DNA of 64,000 nt from Fimbriimonadia bacterium (GCA_030427425.1 JAUICQ010000004.1:96666-160665), one strand, 5' to 3'; shown: positions 45,732-55,569, counted from the stretch's first letter. Notes: generated from the letters alone by a model not told the origin. Numbers and translations: made by a program.

Positions 45732-45899
45732 GTATTATTCCATTCAAACTTAACAATTAGTTTAAGATTTATCATATATGATAGGCAATTCTTTTAATAA
45801 AATGTATACAATATAGGAATTAAATCCCAGTATTATCGGCTTAGGCAATATTTGTTAATATATTTTCCTTGTATATGTAAAATAGAATAAACTTATGTA

Positions 45900-46766
45900 G
45901 TGGAGCAAATTAAAGATTTAGTTAACATATACATCAATTATATATCCGCAAAAAGCTCTAAACATACTCTAAGAGCCTATTCTATAGATCTCTACCAACT
46001 AGCTTTGATTATTCCAAACATAGATAAATTAACAGAAAAAAATATCAGGAGCTATCTTAAAATTTATAGTAAAAGCGGAGTAACTAGAGCTAGAAAATTA
46101 TCTTCAGTTAAGAGTTTTGTACAATTTCTAATGAAGCGAGAGTACATCAACAATAATCCGACCGCTAATCTGGTATCTCCCATTAAGCGAAGAAAACTAC
46201 CAGAACGACTCTCGGTGAATCAGATTGAGGATCTACTGGAACAGATCCCTTACTCTCGAACTCCTCTCCGGGATAAAGCTTTGCTTGATGTAATCTATTC
46301 CGCTGGAATAAGAGTATCCGAACTAGTCTCGATTAAGATTAAAGACATAGATATGGCTGAGGGGACAATACGTATCTGTGGGAAGGGTAATAAAGAACGT
46401 ATCGTAATTTTTGGAAGTAAATGTAGGTCCAGTATAGTTAATTACATAGATGGAGAACGTGTGGCACCTATTAAAGAAGAGTACTTGTTTACGGGTCCTT
46501 CAGGGAGAGCACTTACCACTAGAACCGTTCAGAATGTTATTAAACGTTGGGCTGGCAATGCTGGTATATCGGCAGATATATCTCCTCACACTTTACGCCA
46601 TAGCTTTGCTACTCATTTATTAGATGGGGGTGCCGATCTAAAGAGTGTGCAGCAATTGTTGGGTCATGAGAACCTTTCTACCACGGAGATATATACCCAT
46701 GTTAGTATTGAGAAGATGCGTGATACAATACGTACGGCACACCCAAAGAGTAAAAAAAATATGTGA
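45900..46766 (+). CDS. Tyrosine recombinase XerC/XerD
   Basis: A 288-residue site-specific recombinase, the size of XerC/D, that resolves chromosome dimers. The N-terminal SAM-like domain covers residues 1-85. The catalytic set is complete: R in SAGIRVSELV, K in GKGNKERIV, HTLRHSFATHLL (HxxR), H in LLGHENLS, and the nucleophile Y in TEIYTHVS. The start is GTG. With no phage or integron context, a housekeeping Xer is the best reading; C and D cannot be told apart. Confidence 0.93.
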   Translation: MEQIKDLVNIYINYISAKSSKHTLRAYSIDLYQLALIIPNIDKLTEKNIRSYLKIYSKSGVTRARKLSSVKSFVQFLMKREYINNNPTANLVSPIKRRKLPERLSVNQIEDLLEQIPYSRTPLRDKALLDVIYSAGIRVSELVSIKIKDIDMAEGTIRICGKGNKERIVIFGSKCRSSIVNYIDGERVAPIKEEYLFTGPSGRALTTRTVQNVIKRWAGNAGISADISPHTLRHSFATHLLDGGADLKSVQQLLGHENLSTTEIYTHVSIEKMRDTIRTAHPKSKKNM

Positions 46767-46823
46767 AGTGATATTAGTCCTAGGGGTAGTATTTTTACTG
46801 GATGTACATGTTATAATTAAGGT

Positions 46824-47327
46824 GTGAAGAGTGTCAGATTTAAAGGAAAACTTGTTCATTTCAATGCGAAATTTTTATTATTAGCATTGCCTGTTTTTTC
46901 GTATACTTCGGCGGAATCGGTAGATTTATCCGATTCTTGTTGCAGCATTGATATGGAGATGCAGGATGTGAGTGAAAGTAGTGACGACGTTATGCTATCG
47001 AATGATGTTAAAGATTCAGATATAGCAGATGTCTCCAATGCTGATGCAGAAAAAAATAATTCTGAAGAGAAGGTTGAAGGTAATTTGGCTGGGAATAGTA
47101 GTAATGTTCGGGATGCGGGTGTTAGTTCAAATCAATCCCCTTTATTAAGTCCTGCTCAGATTGCAAGTATTAACGATGCCGATATGTATGGAGAGGAAGA
47201 AGTAGATTTGAAGAGTGACAATAATTCTCTAGATTATCATCCTGATGAGAGGGTTAGAAGAGCATATCGCCAGTTTATGAATAAAGAACGCTGCTTTGGA
47301 TTTTATTTTACTCGTCAGTTGCTTTAA
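46824..47327 (+). CDS. Acidic exported protein, unknown
   Basis: 167 residues with a signal peptide (FLLLALPVFSYTSAES) and a very acidic Ser/Asp/Asn-rich middle (DVSESSDDVMLSNDVKDSD). A short C-terminal segment (DERVRRAYRQFMNKERC) looks more ordered. The start is GTG after TTAAGG. The family is not recognised. It lies 57 bases after the recombinase, possibly cotranscribed. Confidence 0.6.
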   Translation: MKSVRFKGKLVHFNAKFLLLALPVFSYTSAESVDLSDSCCSIDMEMQDVSESSDDVMLSNDVKDSDIADVSNADAEKNNSEEKVEGNLAGNSSNVRDAGVSSNQSPLLSPAQIASINDADMYGEEEVDLKSDNNSLDYHPDERVRRAYRQFMNKERCFGFYFTRQLL

Positions 47328-47401
47328 TTTTAGCGTAAGTTATTCCTATAAGTTAGTTTTTTAACTTCATAGCTGATATTTTATTTTGTTTTAAAAGAGA
47401 A

Positions 47402-47998
47402 TTAATTGCCAAGTGTAAGGGATCTCTTTTCGTTATCTGCTCTGTTTTGGAATACGATATTTTTATTAGAGATAGCTACTACTTTCCAATTGGAATCTAG
47501 GACGGAATCGGCTAAGCGTAGTTCGAAACTTTCTCCATTTCTATCTTCTACTATAGCGATTGGCTGAGTAGTATGAATGATTCCAGTGTATTTAGTGATT
47601 GGTAGAGTTGAATCTTGAACATTGATAGTGTTAGAGTTAGTATCGTGAGAATTAATATTACCTGTAAGCGATTTTTCAATTAAGTTATGAAGATAGTTGC
47701 TAAGATCCAGACCTGTGTTTAGTGATTTTAGCTTATTTTCGGAAGGTAGAGGAGCAAAGGGATCTAGATTTAGGTTTACAATATTGTTTAATTGTTTTGA
47801 ATCATTCCAATGCATATCTATCGCTCCACCTATTATGTTAGGGAAGTGTTTTGTTCTCTTGTTCGTATTACTTTTTAATAACGGAGTGTTTACTGGTGGT
47901 GAAGTGCTGCTATCGTCCTCATCATTGTTACAGGAAGATAGGATGAGGGCTAGGGTAAGGTAGTATGCTGTTCTAAGTAAATAGTTACTGCTAATCAA
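47402..47998 (-). CDS. pilP: PilP-like lipoprotein
   Basis: A 198-residue lipoprotein (lipobox LILSSC, Cys23). After a polar linker it has a small beta domain, KYTGIIHTTQPIAIVEDRNG, then LRLADSVLDSNWKVVAISNKNIVF, matching the C-terminal domain of PilP, which links the inner-membrane PilNO complex to the PilQ secretin. It is the last gene of pilMNOP, overlapping pilO by 4 bases. No pilQ follows. Confidence 0.75.
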   Translation of the reverse strand: MISSNYLLRTAYYLTLALILSSCNNDEDDSSTSPPVNTPLLKSNTNKRTKHFPNIIGGAIDMHWNDSKQLNNIVNLNLDPFAPLPSENKLKSLNTGLDLSNYLHNLIEKSLTGNINSHDTNSNTINVQDSTLPITKYTGIIHTTQPIAIVEDRNGESFELRLADSVLDSNWKVVAISNKNIVFQNRADNEKRSLTLGN

Positions 47999-48690
47999 TT
48001 TTTAACCTCTATTTTGTTGGCGTTAGGATTTACATTTAGATAGAAGAGCATATTAAGATCGAACGTAGCTCTAACATTGCCATTATAATTTTCTAGATTA
48101 ACATTGTTTAAATAGGCGGAATATCCTTTTACACAGTTCCACTTATGTAAATAAGCGATAATTTCATGATACTTGCCTTCAACAATATTATCTTTGCATT
48201 CAAAATATGAAACAGGGAAAGGGATTGCTGGATAGTTTAGGTATTTCTCAAGTAGTTCATCTGGATTAACGGGTACTTCAGGAATCATAGGACCTTTAAT
48301 AATAGTAATATTTTGCGCCTGGAAATTTTTATTTATATTACGTTGCATCTTATCTCTCCAGATACGGACGTTCTGTACTAATCTCCATTTATCTATATTC
48401 TGGAAGTTACCATTTTCAGAAATGTTTAATACAGAGCTTTTTTCTAGAGAGATCTGCTCCCACTCTTCAATAAGAGACTTCAATTGTTTCTTAGATTGTG
48501 ATATTTTTCCGCATATGAATGCTTCTTTATCGGCTTCTTGTTCTAATGATTCTTTGTATTCGCTTAGTGTAGTATATTCGTTTGATATTGGGATAAGGAA
48601 GAAAAAGATAAACACAATAATAATGTTTAAGAGGAGAACATAGGGAATATATTGGTAGCTTTTTAAATTCTGATACTCTTTAATATTCAT
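47995..48690 (-). CDS. pilO: PilO-like type IV pilus inner-membrane protein
   Basis: 231 residues: a short cytoplasmic start, one membrane helix (YIPYVLLLNIIIVFIFFF), a coiled coil (residues 38-75) and a periplasmic ferredoxin-like part. Position and architecture fit PilO, the partner of PilN in the alignment complex of type IV pili and competence pili. It overlaps pilN by 4 bases. Sequence similarity is low, as is usual for this family. Confidence 0.7.
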   Translation of the reverse strand: MNIKEYQNLKSYQYIPYVLLLNIIIVFIFFFLIPISNEYTTLSEYKESLEQEADKEAFICGKISQSKKQLKSLIEEWEQISLEKSSVLNISENGNFQNIDKWRLVQNVRIWRDKMQRNINKNFQAQNITIIKGPMIPEVPVNPDELLEKYLNYPAIPFPVSYFECKDNIVEGKYHEIIAYLHKWNCVKGYSAYLNNVNLENYNGNVRATFDLNMLFYLNVNPNANKIEVKN

Positions 48691-49454
48691 AGCTTATTCC
48701 TCTTGTTCAGATTATTCTGTGTGTTAGCTAAAGACTTTAGAACGTCCAGATTGCCTTTTCCTTCATTACCGAAGAGTACTTCTATCTGTATTCTGCTTAT
48801 GTTTTTTTCTGCAGAATGATTAGATTGGGCAGTAGGAAGAGTACCTGTTTGGCCAGCATTTTTTTCAGATTCAGCAACAAGATGATTCCATCTATTTGAT
48901 GGTATATGTGGAGTGCCTGGTGGGACTGGTATTCCGGTGGTATCTACTTCAGTTATATTAGGGACTATTCTATCTTTTGGTTTATAATCTATCTTTTTAA
49001 TACTTTGAATATTAGGCAGGGTGCTAAGATGTTCCATTAAGGAGACATACTGTTCAAAGTTTTCAATTTTCGCTATAAGTTGTACTGCGATACAATCTTT
49101 TTCATAAGTCTGCTTAAACGATTCTACTTTTCCGGATACTACACTTAATACTTTACTTATTGTATTGATAGCTTGGGTGTTCTGAGTGGTGATTGTATCT
49201 AGAAGTGCCTTATTTTTGATAATAGGGGCATAGTGTTCTATTTCTAGCTTAGTATTATCTACTCTTGTTCTAAGGCTATTTAAATTGTTTTCAAGGAGTG
49301 ATGTATCTTCACGTAATCCTAAAGTGAAGTAGTAGAGGTAGGAATAACTAAAGAGGAGTGTGATAAGTAGAGCAAGGAATAATCCGTATACGGTGGGATT
49401 ACTCTTGTTTTCCTTTTCAATATATACTCTTTCTTTTAGTAAATTAATTTTCAT
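48687..49454 (-). CDS. pilN: PilN-like type IV pilus inner-membrane protein
   Basis: 255 residues. It begins MKINLLKERVYIEKENK, resembling the INLLP motif by which PilN binds PilM. One membrane helix (GLFLALLITLLFSYSYLYY), a coiled coil and a periplasmic domain (SKVLSVVSGKVESFKQTY) follow. A Pro/Ser-rich insertion near residues 170-215 is unusual. It starts 15 bases after pilM. Confidence 0.75.
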   Translation of the reverse strand: MKINLLKERVYIEKENKSNPTVYGLFLALLITLLFSYSYLYYFTLGLREDTSLLENNLNSLRTRVDNTKLEIEHYAPIIKNKALLDTITTQNTQAINTISKVLSVVSGKVESFKQTYEKDCIAVQLIAKIENFEQYVSLMEHLSTLPNIQSIKKIDYKPKDRIVPNITEVDTTGIPVPPGTPHIPSNRWNHLVAESEKNAGQTGTLPTAQSNHSAEKNISRIQIEVLFGNEGKGNLDVLKSLANTQNNLNKRNKL

Positions 49455-49469
49455 CTATTAAGGTTCTAA

Positions 49470-50684
49470 TTATTTGTAATGCAGAGAGTTTCCAATGGCA
49501 ATACTGAATAATTCTATATCAACGTTATGTTTCTGTTTTTCTTCATTATTGAATAAATTTTCTAATTTTTTGAATTCTACGTTCAGTATACTTTCCATGG
49601 TTACCACAGGTATATGTAAATAGGTTTGTAGAGCACTATTTATGTTTTTAATATACTTTCCACCTCCTAGTATAATTACTTTCTTCGGAGCATTCTCTTG
49701 AAGAGTTAAATTCTCTATCATTTTTTGAATTTGTAAGACCCATTCATGGAACGTATCTTGTAACAAATTTGGCACATTCTTTTCATCGGTATTATGATGT
49801 GCATCCGACTCATTACTTTTAGGAGATCTATCGAAAATAGAGAACGGATTATAGGGTTCAGCGGACTGGTTATCTACCCCCGGGTTCTCCCATGGATTTC
49901 CTTTTGCAGTTAGGTTATAATTTCCTCTGAGGATATCTACTGTTAGTTCGAATTCTTCAAATAGTAGTTTATCCTGTTCTTGAGTAGAAGGTGCTACTGT
50001 TTTAATTTTATCAATGAGTAGATCTATACCCATTGGTATACTCTTTCTGAAGATTGGGACGTTCTCATTGTTAAACATGTGTACGCGAGTGGAGCGGAAT
50101 CCGAAATCGATGATTAGCTTGCTCTCTTTTGTGTCTTTCTGTTCGTACTCATTTAGGAATCGTTGTAAAGCAAGGGTATCTATTTCAAGTATATTAAGGT
50201 TGAATCCTGAAAAGAGGTCTTGTATAATATCTAAATATTTATTCTCAATAGCTACTAAGGTTGTTGAGATAGATGAGGAATTTGTTAAGTTCTGTTCGGC
50301 GAGATCGTGGGTGAATAGGTCTGGGGAGTAGTTTGTGATAGTATGGAGATGTTTATCTACTAATGTGCCTATGGTCGGACCGTCGTTCTTATTGTAATCG
50401 AAGAAAAAGGTATGGAAATGTTCTTCATGGAATAGCTGAACAATAAATCGGCATCGTTTCCAACTGTGTTTGTGAATTACTGCCGACAAGAATTTTTTTA
50501 GTTCTAGAGCATTGAAATTTTTATCTAGTGGTGTGAATATGTCTTGAGGGGTTGGTATGCTACCTATGGATAATAATTTAATACCAGTTTTTAAGGGTTT
50601 GAAAACAGTATACTTAGTGATTCTACAACCAATATCTAAGGATATAATTTTAGTTGATATTTGTGGTATCTGTAAGTTCATCAT
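49470..50684 (-). CDS. pilM: PilM-like actin-fold ATPase of type IV pili
   Basis: 404 residues. ISLDIGCRITKYTVF at the start is the phosphate-1 loop of the actin/FtsA fold. IIDFGFRSTRVHMFNNENVPIFRKSI is phosphate 2, and KVIILGGGKYIKNI is the adenosine motif. PilM sits on the cytoplasmic face and recruits PilN. An insert of about 60 polar residues (residues 245-300) is not found in short PilMs. It is the first gene of the minus-strand pilMNOP unit and is divergent from ftsE. Confidence 0.8.
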   Translation of the reverse strand: MMNLQIPQISTKIISLDIGCRITKYTVFKPLKTGIKLLSIGSIPTPQDIFTPLDKNFNALELKKFLSAVIHKHSWKRCRFIVQLFHEEHFHTFFFDYNKNDGPTIGTLVDKHLHTITNYSPDLFTHDLAEQNLTNSSSISTTLVAIENKYLDIIQDLFSGFNLNILEIDTLALQRFLNEYEQKDTKESKLIIDFGFRSTRVHMFNNENVPIFRKSIPMGIDLLIDKIKTVAPSTQEQDKLLFEEFELTVDILRGNYNLTAKGNPWENPGVDNQSAEPYNPFSIFDRSPKSNESDAHHNTDEKNVPNLLQDTFHEWVLQIQKMIENLTLQENAPKKVIILGGGKYIKNINSALQTYLHIPVVTMESILNVEFKKLENLFNNEEKQKHNVDIELFSIAIGNSLHYK

Positions 50685-50866
50685 AAAATACTGTCTTTCT
50701 ATAAATAATGGTTGTAAAATTTATTGTAAAATAATAGGTATTAATAACTAGTATACTATGCGTTCAGATTAGGATGAAATAAATTCTAAGCTATTGTAAA
50801 TGAAATATATCGTCATGCTGTTTTTTTATGGATAGTATTAATATAATAGGTGATATTTTTCTGATA

Positions 50867-50898
50867 TTGATATATTTGCATTAGTGTTAAGTTATAAT
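50867..50898 (+). promoter_or_regulatory. Possible promoter of the ftsE operon
   Basis: TATAAT at 50893-50898, 20 bases before the ftsE start. TTGATA at 50867-50872 is spaced 20 bases, which is too far for a strong promoter. Confidence 0.4.
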
Positions 50899-50917
50899 AT
50901 GTTAAGGGTGTCTAACA

Positions 50918-51649
50918 TTGAGTGAAGATTTTATTTATTATGAAAATGTTACGGTGCAGTACTCTCCATTTGTGCTGGGTCTGGATAATATTTCGTTAAA
51001 AATTTTGAAAGGTGAGTTTGTTTTTTTAATTGGTCCCACTGGTTCAGGGAAGTCTACTCTGCTCAAATTGCTTACTAGGGAAGTGCAGCATACGGATGGA
51101 CACGTATGGTTAGCAGGTAAATTGTTAGACGATTGGAAGGAGAAAAATATTCCTATACTGAGAAGGAATATGGGAATAGTTCCCCAGGATTGTGGATTGC
51201 TTCCTAATAAGAAAGTTTGGGAGAATATTAATTATGCACTGCGTGCGATTGGTGTGCCAAGAAGGACAGCGCGGAAGAGAGTTGTAGAAATTTTAGAACA
51301 AGTAAACATCGCTCACCGAGCCGATGCTTACCCATCTGAGTTAAGTGGTGGAGAACAACAGCGAGTTTCCATTGGAAGAGCTCTGGTTAACGATCCTCCT
51401 TTATTAATTGCTGACGAACCTACTGCCAATTTAGATCCGGAATGTAGTCTGGATATTATGAAGATACTTTATAATCTAAATAAGCTTGGTACAACAGTAA
51501 TAGTCTCCACTCATGAACATCATCTTCTTTCGGTATTGAAGAAACGAGTAATTAATTTATCTAAAGGTAAAATTATTTCGGATGATATTCCATCTTCCAG
51601 CTTCGAAGTGTTTTCAAAGGAATCATATGTATATACTGGACCGAATTGA
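50918..51649 (+). CDS. ftsE: Cell division ATP-binding protein FtsE
   Basis: A 243-residue ABC ATPase that powers FtsX in divisome-linked cell wall cleavage. Walker A is GPTGSGKSTLLKLL, the signature LSGGEQQRVSIGRAL, Walker B LLIADEPTANLD, and the H-loop STHEHH. The start is TTG after TAAGGGTG. It overlaps ftsX by 23 bases. A C-terminal tail of about 20 residues is unusual compared with E. coli FtsE. Confidence 0.94.
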   Translation: MSEDFIYYENVTVQYSPFVLGLDNISLKILKGEFVFLIGPTGSGKSTLLKLLTREVQHTDGHVWLAGKLLDDWKEKNIPILRRNMGIVPQDCGLLPNKKVWENINYALRAIGVPRRTARKRVVEILEQVNIAHRADAYPSELSGGEQQRVSIGRALVNDPPLLIADEPTANLDPECSLDIMKILYNLNKLGTTVIVSTHEHHLLSVLKKRVINLSKGKIISDDIPSSSFEVFSKESYVYTGPN

Positions 51650-52523
51650 ATTTATATTAACTGAATCGTTTACGGCACTTGTGCGTAACAAGTGGATGAG
51701 TGTTTCTGCAGTAATTACGGCAATGTTAACCCTTTATTTGGTTGGTGGATGGGGGGCGTCTTACTATTATTTAAGTAAGTATTCTGAAAACTTGCCCAGT
51801 AAATTTGAGATGCGTGTTTTCTTGCAAGACAGATTGGATAAGGAGAATATACAGGAGATAATCGCAAAAATAGATTCCTTGCAGGGCATATCTAATGTAG
51901 AACTATTGGATAGAGATGCTGTATGGAAAAATCAGAAAAAAGTGATGCCAGAAATAACCGATGATGTGGAGAATCCGCTCCCGGAGACACTAAGTGTGGT
52001 GCTAGCCGATCTTTCAACTTCTAAGGGGGTTGTAGAAGCTATTCAGAATATATCGGGTGTGGAAGAGAACGGAGTGTCTAGCTTTCAGGATGAACAGGAA
52101 TTTATCGCTAGTACGATGAGTGCGGTAAACAAGCTAGGAATTACTGTAGTAGGACTCATGTTCTGCTGTAGCGGACTCCTTATCTATAATACAATAAGGA
52201 TGACCATCCTCTCAAGAACAAAAGAATTACGTATTATGCACCTAGTTGGTGCCAGTAGAAGAACAATCGTTTTACCTCTCTTGGTAGAAGGTTTGTTAGA
52301 AGGTATGCTAGGTGGAATAATCGCTTCGCTGTTACTCTTTTTTAGTTATTATTCTACGAGTGAATTCTTTAGTGTGCTTTTTAATTCATGGATATTAACC
52401 CGTGGGGATATGTGGGGAATAGGCATTATTCTTACAATGTTAGGAGGATTTTTTGGATTTGTTTGCTCGCTAATAGCTATTGCAGAATCGAAAAAACAGC
52501 TTGCTATTAATGGAAGGATGTAA
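51627..52523 (+). CDS. ftsX: Cell division protein FtsX
   Basis: A 298-residue four-helix membrane protein. It begins MYILDRIEFILTESFTALVR; the ATG at 51627 is used because the upstream frame only reads through the ftsE end. A periplasmic domain (MRVFLQDRLDKENIQEIIAK) follows helix 1, and TKELRIMHLVGASRRTIVLPLLVEG is the conserved cytoplasmic loop. FtsX transmits the FtsE ATP cycle to the murein hydrolase activator encoded next. Confidence 0.94.
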   Translation: MYILDRIEFILTESFTALVRNKWMSVSAVITAMLTLYLVGGWGASYYYLSKYSENLPSKFEMRVFLQDRLDKENIQEIIAKIDSLQGISNVELLDRDAVWKNQKKVMPEITDDVENPLPETLSVVLADLSTSKGVVEAIQNISGVEENGVSSFQDEQEFIASTMSAVNKLGITVVGLMFCCSGLLIYNTIRMTILSRTKELRIMHLVGASRRTIVLPLLVEGLLEGMLGGIIASLLLFFSYYSTSEFFSVLFNSWILTRGDMWGIGIILTMLGGFFGFVCSLIAIAESKKQLAINGRM

Positions 52524-53837
52524 ATGAAAAAAGTAGGTTTTTTAAATTGTTTTAGTATCATATTATTATTTTTTTGTTTAGCAATTGATAGAGTAGGTGC
52601 AGCTGTTTCAACCAGTAAAAAGCAGACCAGGAAAAAACAGACTAGTAAAAAACAAAGTAGAAAAACATCTAAAAATAGTAAAAGCAAGAAAGGGGAATCG
52701 AAGAAACATGCAATTTCGAATAAGAGGAGTGCGGATAATGAGGAGATACCCAAAAAACTACTAGAGAATCCTGAATACAATGAACTAAGTGGCAACTTGA
52801 AAGATCTTACAAATGAAAAGAAGAAAATTGAAGCAGATTTAAAGAATACAAAGCGAGAAGTTCGTAAAGCCACTAGAGATATTAATCAGGTAGACGCAAG
52901 GCTGAACCGACTCTCAACAGAGTTATACAGAACTCAGAAAACTCTTAAGCGTAGTAGACAAGAACAGATAATAATAGATAGAAAATTACAAGATGTTAAA
53001 AAAGAATATGATGAGAGTTATAAGCAACTTCAGCTACGTATAAGGCAACTTTACAAGCAGAGTGGTCATTCAGCCCTAGGTTTATTAGTAACATCCAAGA
53101 ATATAGGTGAACTAGCTGCTAGAAAGAGTATCCTCCACCTGATGGCTTCCAAAGATAAAGCTCTCTGTACAAAATTAAAACAGATGAAGGATGACCTCAA
53201 GGAGAACAAGATAAGGCAGAAAGAGCTTTGTGAGAGTATCCAGCAGTTAGTAGTGTTAAATGCAGAGCAGCAAGAGAAAATGCAGCAAGCAAGGGAAGAT
53301 AAAGCTGCTTGGTTGAAAAACTTACAATCGGAACAGGACGAATTAGAGCGTAAATTTGCGGAACTAGATGCTGAAAGTAGTAGCATTGAAATGCAGATTA
53401 AAAAATTCCAAGCTAGTCAGATCCAGAACGATCCCGAGCAATTAATCCATTCTGGAAAATTCAGGATGCCTACATCAGGACGACTCTCTAGCTCTTTTGG
53501 TATAAGAAGGCACCCGATTTTAAAGAGAAGAAGATTGCATAACGGTCAGGATATAGCCGCACCGCACGGGACTCCGATATACGCTGCTGGAGCTGGTGTT
53601 GTAATTAGTTCGGAGTATAGAAGAGGATACGGAAATACAGTAATTATAGATCATGGTAAGGGATTTACTACTCTTTATGCACACTGCTCTCGATTATACG
53701 CTAATGAAGGCGATAAGGTTGCGGAAGGAACAAAGATTGCTGCCGTTGGTACTACAGGCCTCTCCACTGGTCCGCATCTCCACTTTGAAGTACGTATAAA
53801 TGGTAAACCAGTAAACCCAGTGAAATATCTAAAATAG
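52524..53837 (+). CDS. LytM/M23-family murein hydrolase activator (EnvC-like)
   Basis: 437 residues: a signal peptide (CFSIILLFFCLAIDRVGA), a Lys/Ser-rich stretch (residues 30-75), long coiled coils (80-300), then a C-terminal M23 domain. Unlike E. coli EnvC, the zinc ligands look complete: HNGQD, YAH and HLHFE. It could therefore cleave peptidoglycan itself and not only activate amidases. It starts straight after the ftsX stop (TAAATG), giving an FtsE-FtsX-effector module. Confidence 0.92.
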   Translation: MKKVGFLNCFSIILLFFCLAIDRVGAAVSTSKKQTRKKQTSKKQSRKTSKNSKSKKGESKKHAISNKRSADNEEIPKKLLENPEYNELSGNLKDLTNEKKKIEADLKNTKREVRKATRDINQVDARLNRLSTELYRTQKTLKRSRQEQIIIDRKLQDVKKEYDESYKQLQLRIRQLYKQSGHSALGLLVTSKNIGELAARKSILHLMASKDKALCTKLKQMKDDLKENKIRQKELCESIQQLVVLNAEQQEKMQQAREDKAAWLKNLQSEQDELERKFAELDAESSSIEMQIKKFQASQIQNDPEQLIHSGKFRMPTSGRLSSSFGIRRHPILKRRRLHNGQDIAAPHGTPIYAAGAGVVISSEYRRGYGNTVIIDHGKGFTTLYAHCSRLYANEGDKVAEGTKIAAVGTTGLSTGPHLHFEVRINGKPVNPVKYLK

Positions 53838-54896
53838 ATGGTATGTATGAGTAAAGAAGATAGTATCGTTCAGAATTTATTAAGCTGGTATCAGGAGAAT
53901 AAACGAGATTTGCCATGGAGAAAAACAAGTGATGTGTACTCTATACTTGTTAGTGAAATAATGCTCCAGCAGACTCAGGTGAGTACAGTCATTCCATATT
54001 ACCAGAGGTGGATGGAGAGGTTTCCTTCTTTTGAAACATTAGCTTTGGCAACAGAGAATGAGGTTTTTCAGTACTGGCAAGGTTTAGGTTACTATCGTAG
54101 AGCTCGTGCGCTGCATCAGATTGCAAAATTAATAGTAGAGCAGGGTACACCCAAAAACTATGATGAGTGGATTCTAGTGCCAGGAATCGGACCCTATACG
54201 GCCGCTGCCGTTACATCCATAGCGTATAAACAACCTGAAGCAGCTGTAGACACTAACGTTAGACGCGTGTTTAATAGAGTGTTCTATACAACTTCTGGTG
54301 AATTATCCGATCCCGATATCGTGCTGAAATCGAAATCGATGATGAGTGGGGTGAATCCATCCAACTGGAATCAGGCTTTAATGGAATTGGGAGCGTTGCT
54401 ATGTACCGCGAATAATCCTAAATGCGAAGAGTGTACACTGAATAAAGAGTGTAACTATTGGAAAGAAGGAATCCGGGATGCGGATACACTAGAGCTAGCT
54501 AAGAAAAAGGTTGCTGAGAAATTACAGCAGACTGTTTACGTTCTGATACACAATAATAAGATAGGGTTTTTAAAAGAAGGACAGAGTAGATGGTGGAGCG
54601 GACTCACTGTGTTGCCGCATATGGATAGCCTTTATGAAGCATTACCTTTTCCTAGAGAGATTCTGGAGAAGACTGCATTAATAGATGAAATATCAACCAA
54701 TTATTCTGTAACCAAGTACCGTGTTTATGCCTCCTGCAAGATAATGCTAAGTAAGACTGAACACCCTGGATTAGATTGGTATAGCATTGATAAGTGTCTA
54801 AATTTAGCACTGCCAAACCCAATGAGGAAAATTTTAAATAAAATTTTAAATAGTGATGGATTGTTTAATAGAGAATTATTCGAAATTTCTAAGTGA
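53838..54896 (+). CDS. mutY: A/G-specific adenine glycosylase MutY
   Basis: A 352-residue base-excision enzyme that removes A opposite 8-oxoG. It has EIMLQQTQVSTVIPYYQRW (catalytic Glu), the HhH segment VPGIGPYTAAAV, AAVDTNVRRVF (catalytic Asp), and the 4Fe-4S ligands CTANNPKCEECTLNKEC (C-x6-C-x2-C-x5-C). The C-terminal NUDIX-like 8-oxoG domain (VYVLIHNNKIGFLKEG) is present. It directly follows the activator gene; its last 44 bases overlap rsmG. Confidence 0.96.
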   Translation: MVCMSKEDSIVQNLLSWYQENKRDLPWRKTSDVYSILVSEIMLQQTQVSTVIPYYQRWMERFPSFETLALATENEVFQYWQGLGYYRRARALHQIAKLIVEQGTPKNYDEWILVPGIGPYTAAAVTSIAYKQPEAAVDTNVRRVFNRVFYTTSGELSDPDIVLKSKSMMSGVNPSNWNQALMELGALLCTANNPKCEECTLNKECNYWKEGIRDADTLELAKKKVAEKLQQTVYVLIHNNKIGFLKEGQSRWWSGLTVLPHMDSLYEALPFPREILEKTALIDEISTNYSVTKYRVYASCKIMLSKTEHPGLDWYSIDKCLNLALPNPMRKILNKILNSDGLFNRELFEISK

Positions 54897-55569
54897 AATA
54901 GGAATCGCTTTAACTGAAGAGCAGGTAGCTTTGCTGAATAAATTTAGATCGGCATTTTATGAGACGAATCGGCATACTAATCTTACAACTATACCGGAAG
55001 AGCATTTTAATTTAAAACACTTTCTAGATTCAGTGATAGTTCAAAAGTATATCCCTACAGGTAGTAAGGTACTGGATATAGGGTGCGGACCAGGATTTCC
55101 GTCTTGGCCATTAGCTCTGGTTCGTCCAGATCTTACCATTCACGCTATGGATAGTTCTGGGAAAATGTTAAACTTTCTTAAGTCGCAGAAACTTCCAAAT
55201 ATCGAATGCTTTAGTGTAAGAGCAGAGGAGCATATCAGAGAGTTTGCTTCCGAATTTAGATTTTCGTATGATGTTGTTACCGGGAGAGCTGTGGCGCCAC
55301 TTATTATTCAGCTGGAGATTAGTGCTCCGTACCTGAAAAAAAAAGGAATCTGGATTCCGTTCCGTACCATTCATGAAAGGGAAGAGATTGAAAACATTCC
55401 GTGTAGTAGATTCGGATTGCAGTTGAATGAAGTTGTAGAAATAGAACTGCCAGATTCTGATATCATTAGGTTGCTCCCAATATTTGAAAAAGTGAAGTCT
55501 ACTTCGTGTAAATATCCGCGACCCTGGAGTGTGATTAGAGCAGAATATAAGAAGAGTACGAGCGAGTAG
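54853..55569 (+). CDS. rsmG: 16S rRNA m7G527 methyltransferase RsmG
   Basis: A 238-residue AdoMet methyltransferase. The AdoMet-binding motif VLDIGCGPGFPSWPLA lies near residue 74, with VTGRAVAPL near 143. NRHTNLTT and HFLDSV are family landmarks. GTG 54853 or ATG 54856 could be the start. The gene ends the ftsE-X cluster. Confidence 0.95.
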   Translation: MMDCLIENYSKFLSEIGIALTEEQVALLNKFRSAFYETNRHTNLTTIPEEHFNLKHFLDSVIVQKYIPTGSKVLDIGCGPGFPSWPLALVRPDLTIHAMDSSGKMLNFLKSQKLPNIECFSVRAEEHIREFASEFRFSYDVVTGRAVAPLIIQLEISAPYLKKKGIWIPFRTIHEREEIENIPCSRFGLQLNEVVEIELPDSDIIRLLPIFEKVKSTSCKYPRPWSVIRAEYKKSTSE

